DNA of 64,000 nucleotides. It comes from Hysterangium stoloniferum. Lineage: Eukaryota > Basidiomycota > Agaricomycetes > Hysterangiales > Hysterangiaceae. The stretch is taken from the NCBI GenBank assembly GCA_015178975.1, contig WHVD01000001.1, forward strand, positions 2,728,001 to 2,792,000, in the 5' to 3' direction. Every line of letters starts with the position of its first letter. The stretch's first letter is position 1. Shown in pieces: positions 9,604 to 20,089 of this stretch. Position numbers and translations under genes: made by a program. The notes under the pieces were generated by a model. The model made no database searches and was not told where the DNA came from. It saw nothing but the letters and a program-made list of their open reading frames with translations.

Positions 9604-10422
9604 TGTTAGGATACACACACAGGCCGGGTTTCCGGAGAAACCCGCGGGATATCCGGTAGGACTTGGCTTCAGCTTATAGGCTGTGCCCTCGCTAGATCGT
9701 GTTGTCCAATTTCAGACAGGCGGACGGGAATCCCGGGGAGTCCGGGCGGGGGTTCGTGGGTCGTAGGTCATAGGTCGTGAGACGTGAGTCGAGAGTCGAG
9801 ATGGTCGAGAGGGTTTAGATGCGTCGGAGCCCGTGGGCTCCGACTAGTGCGAGCGGTCTGATAAGAGTAGGTTTTAGAGAGGAAAATGTATTAGATTACT
9901 GGGGGGAATCTAAACTAATTTTCTGACTGGATTGTATGTACAACATCTGCCAGTTTATATAGACCGTGGAATGCATGACATACCGAATCCAGTAATAATG
10001 AGATGGAACGAGCAAAACATAAAACAGGAATAGTAAACACCAAATTGGTGTTAGGAACGGGACGGAACGGAGCGGAGTCCGAATCGTGACAAAGCATAAC
10101 CCATAACGGGAAACGGGGCGGGAGCGGAGTCCTAAATCGTGACAGGTCATTTGACTAAAACGGGAACGGGGCTCGATTAGAGCGGTGACGGGATTCTAAG
10201 CGGGGACCGGTGACTGATGCGTGGGACGAAGACAGACATAGACAGAGACGGGATCCGGGGGAAGTCCGGTGACTGATATGTGTCTTAATGAGGTCGAACG
10301 TAACGAGTCTTGACGTAACGGAGTCCGGGCGGGAAATCCTATAAACAGACGATTGGTACTTGTAGCGCGTGGGGGCGTACAAGTTAGTGCCCGGAGTCCG
10401 GCGGGATTGTCCGGTCATAACA
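9604..10422 (-). mobile_element. Solo LTR of Gypsy B family
   Basis: 819 bp, TGTTA...TAACA ends, closely matching both LTRs of the Gypsy B element (29290-30108 and 36190-37003) along its whole length. No internal region is attached. The 5-bp flanks (atagg / agtta) do not match, so it may derive from recombination between elements rather than within one. It lies inside Helitron copy 3 and is therefore younger than it. Strand is given by comparison with B, whose sense strand is minus. Confidence 0.85.
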
Positions 10423-10559
10423 AGTTACAAAGAAATGAAAGGTTACAAAAGGAAACAACCATTACAAAAGGAAGCAAAGGTTACAAAGCAAATAACAGTT
10501 CCAATGGTTGCATTGAATGTCAGCTGCAAGTAATTATTGTGGTCACCTGTATTATTGAT

Positions 10560-10975
10560 TCAACTTAATGTATTTTATTTTGATTTAATGTATCTTATTT
10601 GATTTAATATATTTTATTTTGATTTATTGTATCCCCTTTTGATTTACTGTATTTTATTTTGATTTACTATATTTTATTTTGATTTACTGTATTTTATTTT
10701 GATTTATTTTATTTTATTTTGATTTAGTGTAATTTGTTTTGATGTACTGTATTTTATTTTGATTCACTGTATTTTATTTTGGTTTGTTGTATTTTATTTT
10801 GATTTATTATATTGTTTTTGGATTCATTGAATTTGAATGTATTTTACTTTATTTTCAATTATTATTTTTTTCTTCTTGATTTATTATATTATATTATATT
10901 ATATTTTTAAACATTTTATTTTCATTTATTGTATTTTATTTGAATTATTATGATTTTATTGAAATATTCCCGGAA
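10560..10975. repeat. AT-rich degenerate repeat (ATTTTATTTTGATTTACTGT type)
   Basis: About 400 bp of degenerate short repeats built on ATTTTATTTTGATTTA. The same zone, with an ATTTTATTGT/ATTTTATTTT core, recurs at 61250-61760 in Helitron copy 4. It is a module of the non-autonomous Helitron, not a gene. Confidence 0.75.
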
Positions 10976-11044
10976 ATCCTTATAGACCTCCCCCAGGGAT
11001 ATGGATCCTTCGCCGGAGAACTGGCATCAAAATTCCTCCATTGA

Positions 11045-11240
11045 AGGCGGTGGGAAATGTCCCCGTGTGTAGCGCGGGAAACGCTGATATGAAGGGCGCG
11101 GGAAATGGTCCCGTGAGCAGCCTGGGAAACGGTTATGTTCACGGCGTGGGAAATGGTTACATCAAGGGCGCGGGAAATGGTTATGTCAAGGGCGCGGGAA
11201 ATGGTTATGTGACAGAGAGTCGTGGGAAATATCTCCATTA
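11045..11240. repeat. 24-bp degenerate tandem repeat (GCGCGGGAAATGGTTATGT type)
   Basis: About eight units of roughly 24 bp, each with gcgcgggaaatgg followed by a variable half. On the plus strand they happen to stay open, but the pattern is shared with non-coding copy 4 (61825-62130), so I read it as structural DNA of the Helitron. Confidence 0.65.
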
Positions 11241-11310
11241 GGGCGTGTGAACTGGTTCCACGAATGTGAGAAATACTCCCATGCATGCACCAATACTCTC
11301 ATGATGATCA

Positions 11311-13500
11311 TGATTTCCATCGCTTAGACTCGTTATCTAGGAATTTTCAAGGTCATTTTCGACATTTCTGGTGAGCACTTCGATTCATTCTAACCCTTAC
11401 CATCTCAAGCCGCTGTTGTAGTACATTTTAGTGCAAATGTTACCAACACGGTGTGTCAGGTTCCAAGTTTTTCATCCGTGTTCAATATCTCATATCCGAC
11501 AGTTGTAAGAGCTTAAATTAATCCCATACCTGTACCGTAATGATGATGCGGCTATGTCAAACACCAGCTGTACCGCCTTCTTTTGATGGCAACTATTCTC
11601 GTTAGTATGGGTTGATGATTTAAAATACACTTATAATTATCCTTCCACCCCAAAAGTGTAGCTGCCGCGGTCGTATCAGTCCAAGGTACGTTCGGCGGGA
11701 CATGGGTCTTAGAGGAAAACATCACATTGATGCTCTCACTGCACACTGCATCAAGTCATTCCACTATGTCGGGTGGGTTTCTCTCATTAATACAAGACCA
11801 ATGTCATTTATTAAGTTACCAACTTAAAAAAGGTTTACGCCGTTTATCGACGGAATAACAAGTTGCTTATAGTACTAGTAATCGTATTAGCGCTAGTGGT
11901 ACTTGCAAATTTGCTCATGATGGGCCTTCATATGCCAGTTGGTGGTTTCTTATGTTTCATGAAAAAAATATTTACAACTTGTTTTAAATATGCGACAGGG
12001 GCAGCACCGCCTTTTGGACTCACCGGTTGCTTTTCTGCCGATGGAATGCCACCAAGGTTTGCGTTTGGAGTGCTACCGTTTATGATCTACAAAACAATTC
12101 TTTGCTTCCTCATGTTATAGAAGGTCATTAAGAATTACCGAGATGGATACAGGACTTTATTTTTATCAGGAATGGTACATGACAGGTATATGATTTCCAA
12201 CATTCCCTTGAAAGCATGGGGCTTAAAAACCAGCTATTCAGTCTCATTTACTTCGTTGGATATGTCCATCACGTTTTTTCTCAGGGTCGCTTTTCTCATT
12301 CTGTACACTTTTTACTCCATTTTCCTAGCATCTTCACGGTTCTGTGTCTTGACTTCACCCTCTACTGCCTCCATAAAGAGGAATGGGGCGAGTTCATCAT
12401 AGCATAAGTTAAACCAGTTTTGCTTATTCATGCTCGAGACTAGAATATGTATTTAGATGAGAATATACCATACCATGCGCGATGGGATGCCGACTCCTAG
12501 TGAATACCATGGAATGGGCTGAAGTGTCGAAATATTCTCATGACACAATTGCTACACCTATAACCTTTTATCGCATCGACAGGCTACCAGCTCATCAAAG
12601 TGATGTAAAAATCACCACTGTAACTCCGACCCTGGAGTCTTACAGACTCCACACTGCAATTGGGCAGTAGATTCCCCACACTACATTTTTTAGATTCGAT
12701 ACTGATTCTCAGTGACATTACGGTAACGGATGAAGTATTTAATTCTTCCTGAGCGCTCCTTGCTTCTTCCCAGTCATTTAACTCATTCTGAATGTCTTGA
12801 GGTTATATAGAGTTGAAGTGTTTTCAACAGATACTACTTTATATTGTGAAGCTGGGATGTTTGTTGTTTCATGGCAAATCAAGACACATTATTCCTATCT
12901 TCTTCTGTTCTTACTATCATGTATAAATATATATTACAAATCATCTTTATGTTTGTATTTTTTAACTAGCTATTCTCACTCGGGAGGTCTGCATGCTTGA
13001 TTCCTTCGAATAGTGGGTGGTGGGAACAGAGCAAGTCCGTGTTGTGTGGACCCATATGTACCCACATGTACTTACTGCAGCACTATCTGTGTTAATCTAC
13101 AGCCACTGGTCATTTGAGTTTGAGCGGCTATAGGAAAGTGCCACACAGGGTGTCGCGCTGCCGCACTAGTGCCGTGACATGTTTTTTTTTTTTCAAAACA
13201 AGTAGATACTTGTTCAAATTTGCATTGGAAATTTTACAAAAATACAATTATATTTGATATTAGAGCATCAAAACATGATAAATATCATATCTAGTGTACA
13301 ATTTCCTGGTTAAATATATCTTGTGCACTACTTAATTGGCACATCCTTAATTTTAGTCCTTCCTTGAGCAATATTGAGTCTCAAATAAACCTATTAGAGT
13401 CCAAAATAACAAAATATCACTTTTAAATGACATGGGTTCTAGGTTTACATGAAAAACTTGTATGTTGTGGCAGTTCCTTCCTAATTGGGTAATTTTGTGC
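11311..13500. other. Gene-free region, decayed sequence
   Basis: No gene I can support. Short open stretches at 11863-12120 and 12172-12402 read like eroded coding sequence in shifting frames, but I recognise no family. 12730-13030 is a diverged copy of 38660-39230 (shared blocks include cctgagcgctc, catatagagttgaa and gggaggt). A run of 13 T follows 13180. Confidence 0.4.
12730..13030. repeat. Dispersed repeat shared with 38660-39230
   Basis: Colinear with 38660-38700 and 38950-39230: same order of motifs (ttcctgagcgctc, cttcccagtc, tatagagttgaa, caacagatactac, ttcttactatcatgtat, cgggaggt/tgggaggt). The 38.7 kb copy has about 250 bp extra in the middle. No coding potential seen. Nature unknown. 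Confidence 0.6.
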
Positions 13501-13608
13501 ATCTTTGTCTCTGTCCGTGTTTGGGTGAGTGGACCCCTGGTGGAAGTGAATCCAGGGGCCGCAGGCTCCATTGCACAAAACATGCTGATGGGGACATGAG
13601 TGAGCCCA
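13501..13608. repeat. About 110-bp dispersed repeat, copy 1
   Basis: Nearly identical to 13868-13976. Contains TTGGGTGAGTGGAC, loosely like a tRNA A box, and GAAGTGAATCC, loosely like a B box, so a SINE head is possible, but no tail or flanking target repeats are seen. Confidence 0.5.
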
Positions 13609-13700
13609 ACAGCATGCCAAACTAACAGTAAATACATGAAAGTTCAATCTAAACTACGAGTTTTAGGGCAATAAAGGAGCAGGAAAGGGTGGGATGGTGG

Positions 13701-13762
13701 GAAAAAGAAAATTACTCAAGGAAAGGCTGAGCAATCCTTGAGGGCCGGCCACTCAGATGATG
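13701..13762. repeat. Hairpin-bearing direct repeat, copy 1
   Basis: 62-bp block, repeated at 14398-14459 with two changes. It contains a perfect 8-bp inverted repeat CTCAAGGA/TCCTTGAG (13715-13722 and 13735-13742) with a 12-base loop. The second copy ends exactly where the large segmental duplication A1 begins. Confidence 0.65.
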
Positions 13763-13867
13763 GTGGCAAGAGACAAAAGGCGGTGGGAGCTGACTGCACA
13801 ATGGTGGAGCTTAAAAGGGAAACACTCCCATTACAAAGAACACGGACTAATGAGATTAGTCCATTCC

Positions 13868-13976
13868 ATCTTTGTCTCTGTCCGTGTTTGGGTGAGTGGA
13901 CCCCCGGTGGAAGTGAATCCAGGGGCTGCAGGCTCCATTGCGCAAAACATGCTGATAGAGACATGAGTGAGCCCAT
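13868..13976. repeat. About 110-bp dispersed repeat, copy 2
   Basis: Direct repeat of 13501-13608 with five or six substitutions. It lies between the two hairpin repeats at 13701 and 14398. Confidence 0.5.
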
Positions 13977-14397
13977 AAGAAGAATGGAGTGGAGGCATGG
14001 ATGGCTGGGAGCAAACATATCACAAATGTCGCCAAAAGAATGTGGTGGAAGGATCCTGCCAGGATGAGGAGAGGGAAGACAGAAAAGCTGTCTCTTCAAA
14101 GAGCCACTGGATTATCATAGAAACATAGGCAGCAAAAGGGGCTGACATGGTTGGCATAGTGTAGGATAGCCATTATGGTTCAATCGTAGGAACATGGCAG
14201 CGATGGGTTGACGAAGTCATAGCATAAGCCATTATGGTTTGAAGATCCGGAGTTGTTGACAGAAAAGCAGGATGGACTTCAAGAGGGTGAAGGATATCTG
14301 TGCCACCCATTTTCCAAACCCCCTGCTGGGAAGGACGAACGGACCTCTCTATTGGCAGTGCCAAAACTAGAGCGGTGTCTGGATGGAGATTCCAAGG

Positions 14398-14459
14398 AAA
14401 AAAGAAAATTACTCAAGGAAGGGCTGAGCAATCCTTGAGGGCTGGCCACTCAGATGATG
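14398..14459. repeat. Hairpin-bearing direct repeat, copy 2 (at duplication boundary)
   Basis: Second copy of the 13701-13762 block. Homology between A1 and A2 starts at its right edge (cagatgatg|caacctgaag versus gttagctg|caacccgaag at 45829), so it marks, or created, the breakpoint. Confidence 0.6.
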
Positions 14460-15320
14460 CAACCTGAAGACGTTCCCGCCCCTGAGGACGGACTGTTTGA
14501 GACATGCGAACCATCACCATGTCCTTCATACTGGCGCTGGTTCTTAGGGTTGTGCATTGATGCGGACGACCCGTCGGATTCGGCCCGGTAAGGACGTCTG
14601 GGATGGCCATCGGTCAGAGACCTTGTGTTTGGTGTTACTTTAGGGGCTGCGTCCGCGGTCGTCAATTTTGTGTTTCTTGTGGTATTAAAATAAGTCACGA
14701 CTAACGAGGTATTTCTTGATATTTGAATTCAGGGAAGTCAGGAGGTGAAGACTTTGGCCTCGGCACAGGATCCGGGCTGCTCATAAGCTCGTCCGGCAAG
14801 CGCACCGTGGCCAGTATCGTCGTGTGAGGGCAGATCCTGAATTTAATAAAGGTTAAGACGTATGAGAGAGAAAAGAGGTGCAACGTACTGCGTACTAGAT
14901 GATGAACGTCCCCAGATGCCCCTATACGACGTCTCTGCATAGACTTCCATATTTGAACAAAATATTAATTTCCCCAATGATACATTAGGATAAAGGAGTC
15001 ACTACCTTGTCCGTATCCATGATTATTGATCCCTTCACTGTCCATCGCGGTGGTGGTAGCGCTAGCGCTAGCGTGTGGGGAGTCGAGTTGGCAAGACACA
15101 ACATGGTGACCGAATGGGACAACCAGAAGTAACGCTGTCACAGGAATATCTGCAATTATCGTGGATTTTAATGAGTTTTTATAGATCCGCGCAAAGGAAT
15201 GAAGTGTACGAACCAAATGCTGGAGACAGGTCTGTCTGCGTGCTCATACTGGCCAACAGTTTCTGATCAGTGGCTTCATCGTCGTCGTCGATGAAGGAAG
15301 ATTCTGTAAATCATAGGATA
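14456..15320 (-). CDS. Unrecognised minus-strand gene fragment (copy in A1)
   Basis: Three open stretches are conserved between A1 and A2 with in-frame indels, suggesting exons. The 5' one, at about 15320-15190, is acidic (SFIDDDDEATDQK). A middle one is at about 14820-14701 (ATVRLPDELMSSPDPVPRPK). A disordered Ser/Gly/His-rich C-terminus lies at about 14660-14450. A2 equivalents are at 46650-45823. In the A1 copy the 5' exon meets a stop (near 15185) where A2 stays open. The last exon stops right at the duplication boundary, so the gene's true 3' end may be lost. No domain recognised; intron borders are uncertain. Confidence 0.35.
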
Positions 15321-15839
15321 GTTGAGGAATATATCATGAAAAGTAAAAATAACCGACACGAACCCGGTACCGTATACTCAGATCCATCATCACTGGCAGT
15401 TTGTGACTTGGTGAAAGGTTGTCGTTATCAACCTCACTCAGTTAGTCACAGACAGGACAATGTTATCGTGTTTCGAATGGTCCGAATATACAGTAAAATG
15501 GTCGACACTTCTTCTAGGGGTGTTCTCGTGTACTAAATATCTTTTCCGGAACAATAGAATCGCGGTAACCTAAGACATGTGAGAAACAAAAGGAGTCTGA
15601 GTTCTTGATCGAGGCAGAAAGAGAACAATAGAGATACGATCAAAGTGGGGAGACAATAGAGTGTGGTTTTGATTGATGGAACAATGGTGGGACGATCAGT
15701 GGTGAGGCTTTGTCTGTAGATGTGGTAAGACGACCAGGATTACACTTGGGGTGGATGGTGGTATTCGTCTTGGGACTGATGTGGGGATGGAACATCTCAT
15801 TGTTACATCCTGTTCAAATTAAGTCTAGTAACTATACGA

Positions 15840-16160
15840 TGACATTAAACGACATCGGACAAACCTCGCACAATGTGCTGGGCAAATGATCCCGTCAATT
15901 GCGATCCATCCAGCATGAGGGCCATACTATCTAAGATCGACCCCCTTCCCCTTGTCTTCTCAGGAGATACGTGGGTATAGTCCAGATATTCATCGGCTCT
16001 TTTGAGGTTACCGTCATCCACATGCACAATATCATGACCGGCAGTTTGTGACTTGTGGCGGAAGGTGGTATTCGCCTTGGGAATGATGTGGGGATGGAAT
16101 GTCCCAACATTGGGTCCTGCTCAAATTAAGTCAAGTCAGTATATGATGGCATTAATTAAG
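15840..16160 (-). repeat. Duplicated 3' end of the membrane-protein gene
   Basis: The block at about 15845-15975 repeats the last part of the gene ending at 16201 (kinship visible in ...MLDGS... followed by GLSD). The spacers also repeat: gggactgatgtggggatggaa at 15773 and gggaatgatgtggggatggaa at 16079, both followed by caaattaagtc. A2 has the same pair near 46790-47180. It looks like a tandem exon duplication of about 310 bp. Confidence 0.6.
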
Positions 16161-16200
16161 CGACGTCGGACAAACCTTGGCCAATGGGCTGGCCGAATGA

Positions 16201-17575
16201 TCACATGAACAGCGATCCATCCAGCATAAGGGGGCCATACCCTCTAAGGTCGACTGCCTTTCCCTTGTCTTCCCACGAGATACGTGAGGTAGAATCGGGA
16301 TCTGCCTGCATAGGTGCCCTTCGAACGCTGCCGTCATCCACAGCGGGTGGGCGATCAGTTGCATTGGTGCCCTCGACTTTACCTTCATCCTCAGCGGGTG
16401 CGTGATCAGCCGCGTCGGTGCCCACGACGCTACCGCCAGCCACAGTGGGTGCATGATCGGCGGCGTCGATGCCCTCGATTTCACCGTCATTCACAGCGGG
16501 TGCATGATCAGCCACATCGGCACCCTCGACGTGCGCGTTTTGAAGACGAGAGTGTGTGAAGTACATGATGGCGCTGAGCAGTGTGAATACCAGAGCGATG
16601 TGTATCAAGGCAATACACGCACCGCCGATCACTGCAGAATGTCTAGAAAATCATTGTCAAGTATATAACTATTTGTCACTGCACATAACACTCACTGTTG
16701 CTTGAGCTCACGACAGATCATCCCCTCGATGTGTACATGCAGCGCGTGTGGCAAGTGCGTGACGCAGCTGGGTCTGCCTCCGAATGGCTTGCTCATCAAC
16801 ACCGTCGCAAGGTTGTCTTTTGAGAATGGATATAGTCTAACAGGAGCACAACCAGTAAATGAAAACATATCAGGCAACAAATAAGAGCCACCGCCACTCA
16901 CACATTGCTGTAACAAACTGAATACAAGGAGCACTTCATGTCACTCACGGGAAGCCAACCAAATAATCCCGCCTGCTCCAGGTTCAAGTCGAGGTGTGTG
17001 AACAGCTTGAATCCTGTGATGGCAGCCAAGAAGGGACTAAAACCCCTTTTGAAACCCGGGAGCTGGTAGCCATGCGATATAGACATATCGGTCCGCACAT
17101 CCAACACCTTGAACTGGGTATCCGAGATGTGGTGGTGAAGGATGATGACTGATAATAATCTTTGCTAGGCGGTGTTGACATTGGTACTATGGCAGTAATG
17201 TGAGTATGGGGGAGGAAGTGGCAATATGAGAAAGAAGGGTAGATACACATACCTAGCATTTGAGATGTTGCCGGTGAAAATCCAAGTGGAAATGGAAATA
17301 ATGCCCGGAACCATGGATAGCATGAAGTTCAACTGTGCCATCAACAGACACAGGAACACTGATGGGAGTATTAAGGCGGTCAGAGTGATCCCGCTTAGGA
17401 CCACGATGGGTCTGGTGAAACTGAGGGGCTTCATTGTCGTTGTAGAAGTGATGATTTTATTCAAGTGCTTGGATTCGGTGGTAGTGGAGAATACACCTGG
17501 GGTGGTAAGGAACGAGGTTATACCAATGGGCGATATGATAGCGCCAAAAATATCATCGATTGCATTAGGAACCAT
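16201..17575 (-). CDS. Four-exon predicted membrane protein with acidic tandem-repeat tail
   Basis: Model: complement(16201-16642, 16696-16907, 16949-17159, 17253-17575), 1188 nt, 395 aa, ATG at 17575 and TGA at 16203-16201. All phases agree. Donors are GTATGT, GTGAGT and GTGAGT; acceptors are AAG, CAG and TAG, the first being less usual. Predicted membrane segments: near residues 50-75 (PIVVLSGITLTALILPSVFLC), a weaker one near 90-105, and one in exon 4 (VIGGACIALIHIALVFTLL). Between them is a soluble region of about 130 residues with several Cys. The C-terminal tail carries about five 17-18-residue units around ADHAP and DDG. No family recognised. The A2 copy is broken, so this may be the working copy. 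Confidence 0.6.
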
Positions 17576-17639
17576 ACATCCAAACTTGGAAGATCAAGAA
17601 ATGCTGGGCAGTTTGTATAGATATTTATTCAGGCAATGA

Positions 17640-19230
17640 ATAGTGATTGTCGAGTGTCTCGCACAGCCTGATGCGTTTTCTTAAGATAGATCAAGCTATA
17701 AAATTACATTTCCTTTCTATTAAAAAACAGTATAGGTTGGCTTAATGTCAATGCACAAACTACAATGGCTCAATAAGCTTGTAATGAAGTACTTGTACCA
17801 ATCAATGTGTCAGTCAGTGAATCACCTTCTGACATGATAGGTTTGGTGATAAGTTGGATGTAAATGGGTTAAACCAGGCATCAGCCCACTGAGCATGGTC
17901 AAAGTACAATTCAGTAAACCATTTTTTTTTTCATTTTGACATCAGTGGAATGACGATAATTCTGAATTATTTATGGACAAATATAAGAGTATTTATCTTT
18001 ATTGTTTTAGATGTAATGAAACCATATCGGCCGATACCCTACACAACCTCTATTTGGCCAAAGACACAGAAAGACCAGACGGTTGAGAAACGAAGCATCG
18101 GTATCGCCTGTTTTAAGCGTTGAAAGGATGCTTCTTAATGGCACTTAATTTGACAGGGGTGCCCTGGGGACCCATGATAGGCAAGTCGCTAATGCACAGT
18201 GTCGGTCATGGGAGGCCGTGGGCTGTGGTACGTGACTCGTGTATGGTATTTGAGCCGATTTTCGGACGTCTCGGGGATCAAATTCTGTATTTACCCCTGC
18301 TTTTTGAATTGTGGTTTTAATATGGAAACATCGTCTCTACTTTTAGCTTGGCTTCTTTCTCCATGACCAGTGGTCACACTGGTTACAATCACACGAGGCT
18401 TGGAGCACCCATCAAATGGTGGAGGATCGCCAAGAGGGCTGAAACAGCCGAAATACATGGCTCAAGTATAATGACGAGAAACGTGTATTGGTGTTTATAT
18501 CTGGGAGGCCGAGTAAATTTGTTGACTACCTACCTTCCTTCCTTCTTGACTGGCATAGTCGTGGGGTCTATGGCACCGGTATAGTTTAGATACGAAAAGT
18601 ACACGCGAAGTTCGAATAAACAAAGTAATGCTCAAAATTCGTTAGATATATTGAGATACAACGTCTGAGGTATATATATACAATACAGCTCCGAGATATA
18701 TGTCATCCCGTTTATATGAGAGAATTGGAGCGAATGACGAAACGAGCATAAATGGAAATACATGTTCATACAACCTATTTTGGTAATTGATTGACGGAAT
18801 ACCCGCAGGCTTGCAATTCCAACAATCGGTAGTGCATTGAATTGGTATACATTAAACCTGTGACACGACATCAGGTGGGGCTAAAGATAGGCGGACGTTG
18901 CATGCGATGGTGGGGGGGGATCCCGGCGGAAGCCCTTCGTTGGGAGATATATTAACTGATACATTAAAATTTTATATTCCTAGTCAAACATGTGCTCGAT
19001 TATTATTTGGTAGCTTCAATCCATCCACAGATTTGTTGGGTATATGCGCTTTGCATATTAATTGCGTGGATTATTCATAACAAGGTTGTCAAAGACACGG
19101 CCTTGGGAGGTTTTACCAGCGTGATCCATTGATATCGAGATGAGATAGGCAAGTGTGTACGATAATGCTAAAGGGAAAGGTAGGCCGGGAGCGACGGGCG
19201 CTGTTTCTGTAGGAAAGCTACCTACGTTTG
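17640..19230. other. Gene-free stretch within duplication A1
   Basis: No gene supported. Short open frames here are not better conserved in A2 than the surrounding sequence. Includes AT-rich tracts and a run of T near 17922. Probably the upstream region of the minus-strand membrane-protein gene plus spacer. Confidence 0.4.
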
Positions 19231-19267
19231 TGTACGTTTGTACAGTTCAATTTTAAGCGACTCCGAA

Positions 19268-19573
19268 ATGGATGCGGACTCGTCACTCGTCACCATTCTC
19301 TCGCCCCGACAAATACAGTCGCAAGCAGACAGAGGAGCGAATGTACGTCGTGCATCAAAATACCCAAGGTCGTCGTCCAACTCTCCTCTCCATGCATCGC
19401 AGAAAAGTCCAGGAAGTCGTGGAGAGCAGGGTTTGGGCTATTCGCTCGCACTGCCGTGCACGCAATTTCAGGTTCTGGATATTGTGAATTTAACGACAGT
19501 AGCCCCCGTATTAGCCCCGAGGCGTCATGAAACAATAAATGGGCTGATTTTGGGTTCTGAACTAGTCTTCTGA
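19268..19573 (+). CDS. Small unrecognised ORF, frame kept in both duplicates
   Basis: About 101 residues from the ATG at 19268 (MDADSSLVTILSPR...), Ser/Arg-rich then more hydrophobic, ending ...GLILGSELVF. The A2 copy (50401-50703) keeps the frame through a 3-bp deletion and several substitutions, while the opposite strand's open frame is broken there, which favours this strand. A tract ending in tacag just upstream (about 19245) could be a splice acceptor, making this a 3' exon. No domain known. Confidence 0.35.
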   Translation: MDADSSLVTILSPRQIQSQADRGANVRRASKYPRSSSNSPLHASQKSPGSRGEQGLGYSLALPCTQFQVLDIVNLTTVAPVLAPRRHETINGLILGSELVF

Positions 19574-20089
19574 TAACCGAATAATTTGAGACGACAGGAA
19601 CAATGTTGTTGTGACAAAAACCGGCAATGCTCATACCCAAACGCGGGAACACTGCCAGATCGTATATCGGACTAGACCACCCGCTTATATTTTCCCTTTC
19701 ATCGTACGAGCTCATTTTTCACCCACACGCGTATATATGTATGCGATGCTATAAAATGCAACCTCAGTCGTTTCCCTACAGCCCCGCTGGGCAGCGGCTG
19801 AGTCTTGGGCGTCCGCTGCTCCTCTTCTATTCTAGCTCGGTCCAATTTTGTCAGTTGTGCTGTCTTTCTTTGTCCTCAAGGAGAAGAAGTGAAGCATTGG
19901 CCAACCCGATCAAAGCTAAACCATGAAGACTAAACATCCATCGACCTGACGCACCAACTTGGGAGCTCCCAAATCAAGCTCGGCCTCTTCCACTTTTATG
20001 TCATTTCCTTCCCATCCACATTCAATGTCCTCTCTCTTGTCACGCTCGTCGCATTATGAATAGGCTCCATCTTGGACAACATCCTCCTA

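Larger units (their letters stand above)
9318..11310 (-). mobile_element. Helitron copy 3, non-autonomous, split by solo LTR
   Basis: Starts with the Helitron 3' terminal module (CTTG end at 9318-9321, hairpins at about 9355-9415) directly after the 5' end of copy 2. It then follows copy 4 (60388-62521) module for module: ggaaagtgtt repeats (9490-9600), a 19-bp-type acaaaggaaacaac zone (10430-10500), an AT-rich ATTTTATTTT zone (10560-10970) and a gcgggaaatg zone (11045-11240). It carries no Rep or helicase. Resemblance to copy 4 fades at about 11310, short of the usual 5' terminal block, so the 5' end is truncated or of another type. A Gypsy solo LTR sits inside at 9604-10422. Confidence 0.7.

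Noticed and set aside
9896-10150. 84-aa frame repeated at 29582 and 36477
   Set aside because: Lies entirely within the three Gypsy B LTRs; open by chance and not coding.
11041-11241. Gly/Asn-rich frame GAGNGYVK repeats
   Set aside because: A degenerate 24-bp repeat of the Helitron; the equivalent zone in copy 4 is in another frame.
19290-19715. 141-aa minus-strand frame in segment A1
   Set aside because: The A2 copy breaks this frame while the overlapping plus-strand ORF stays open, so the plus strand was preferred.
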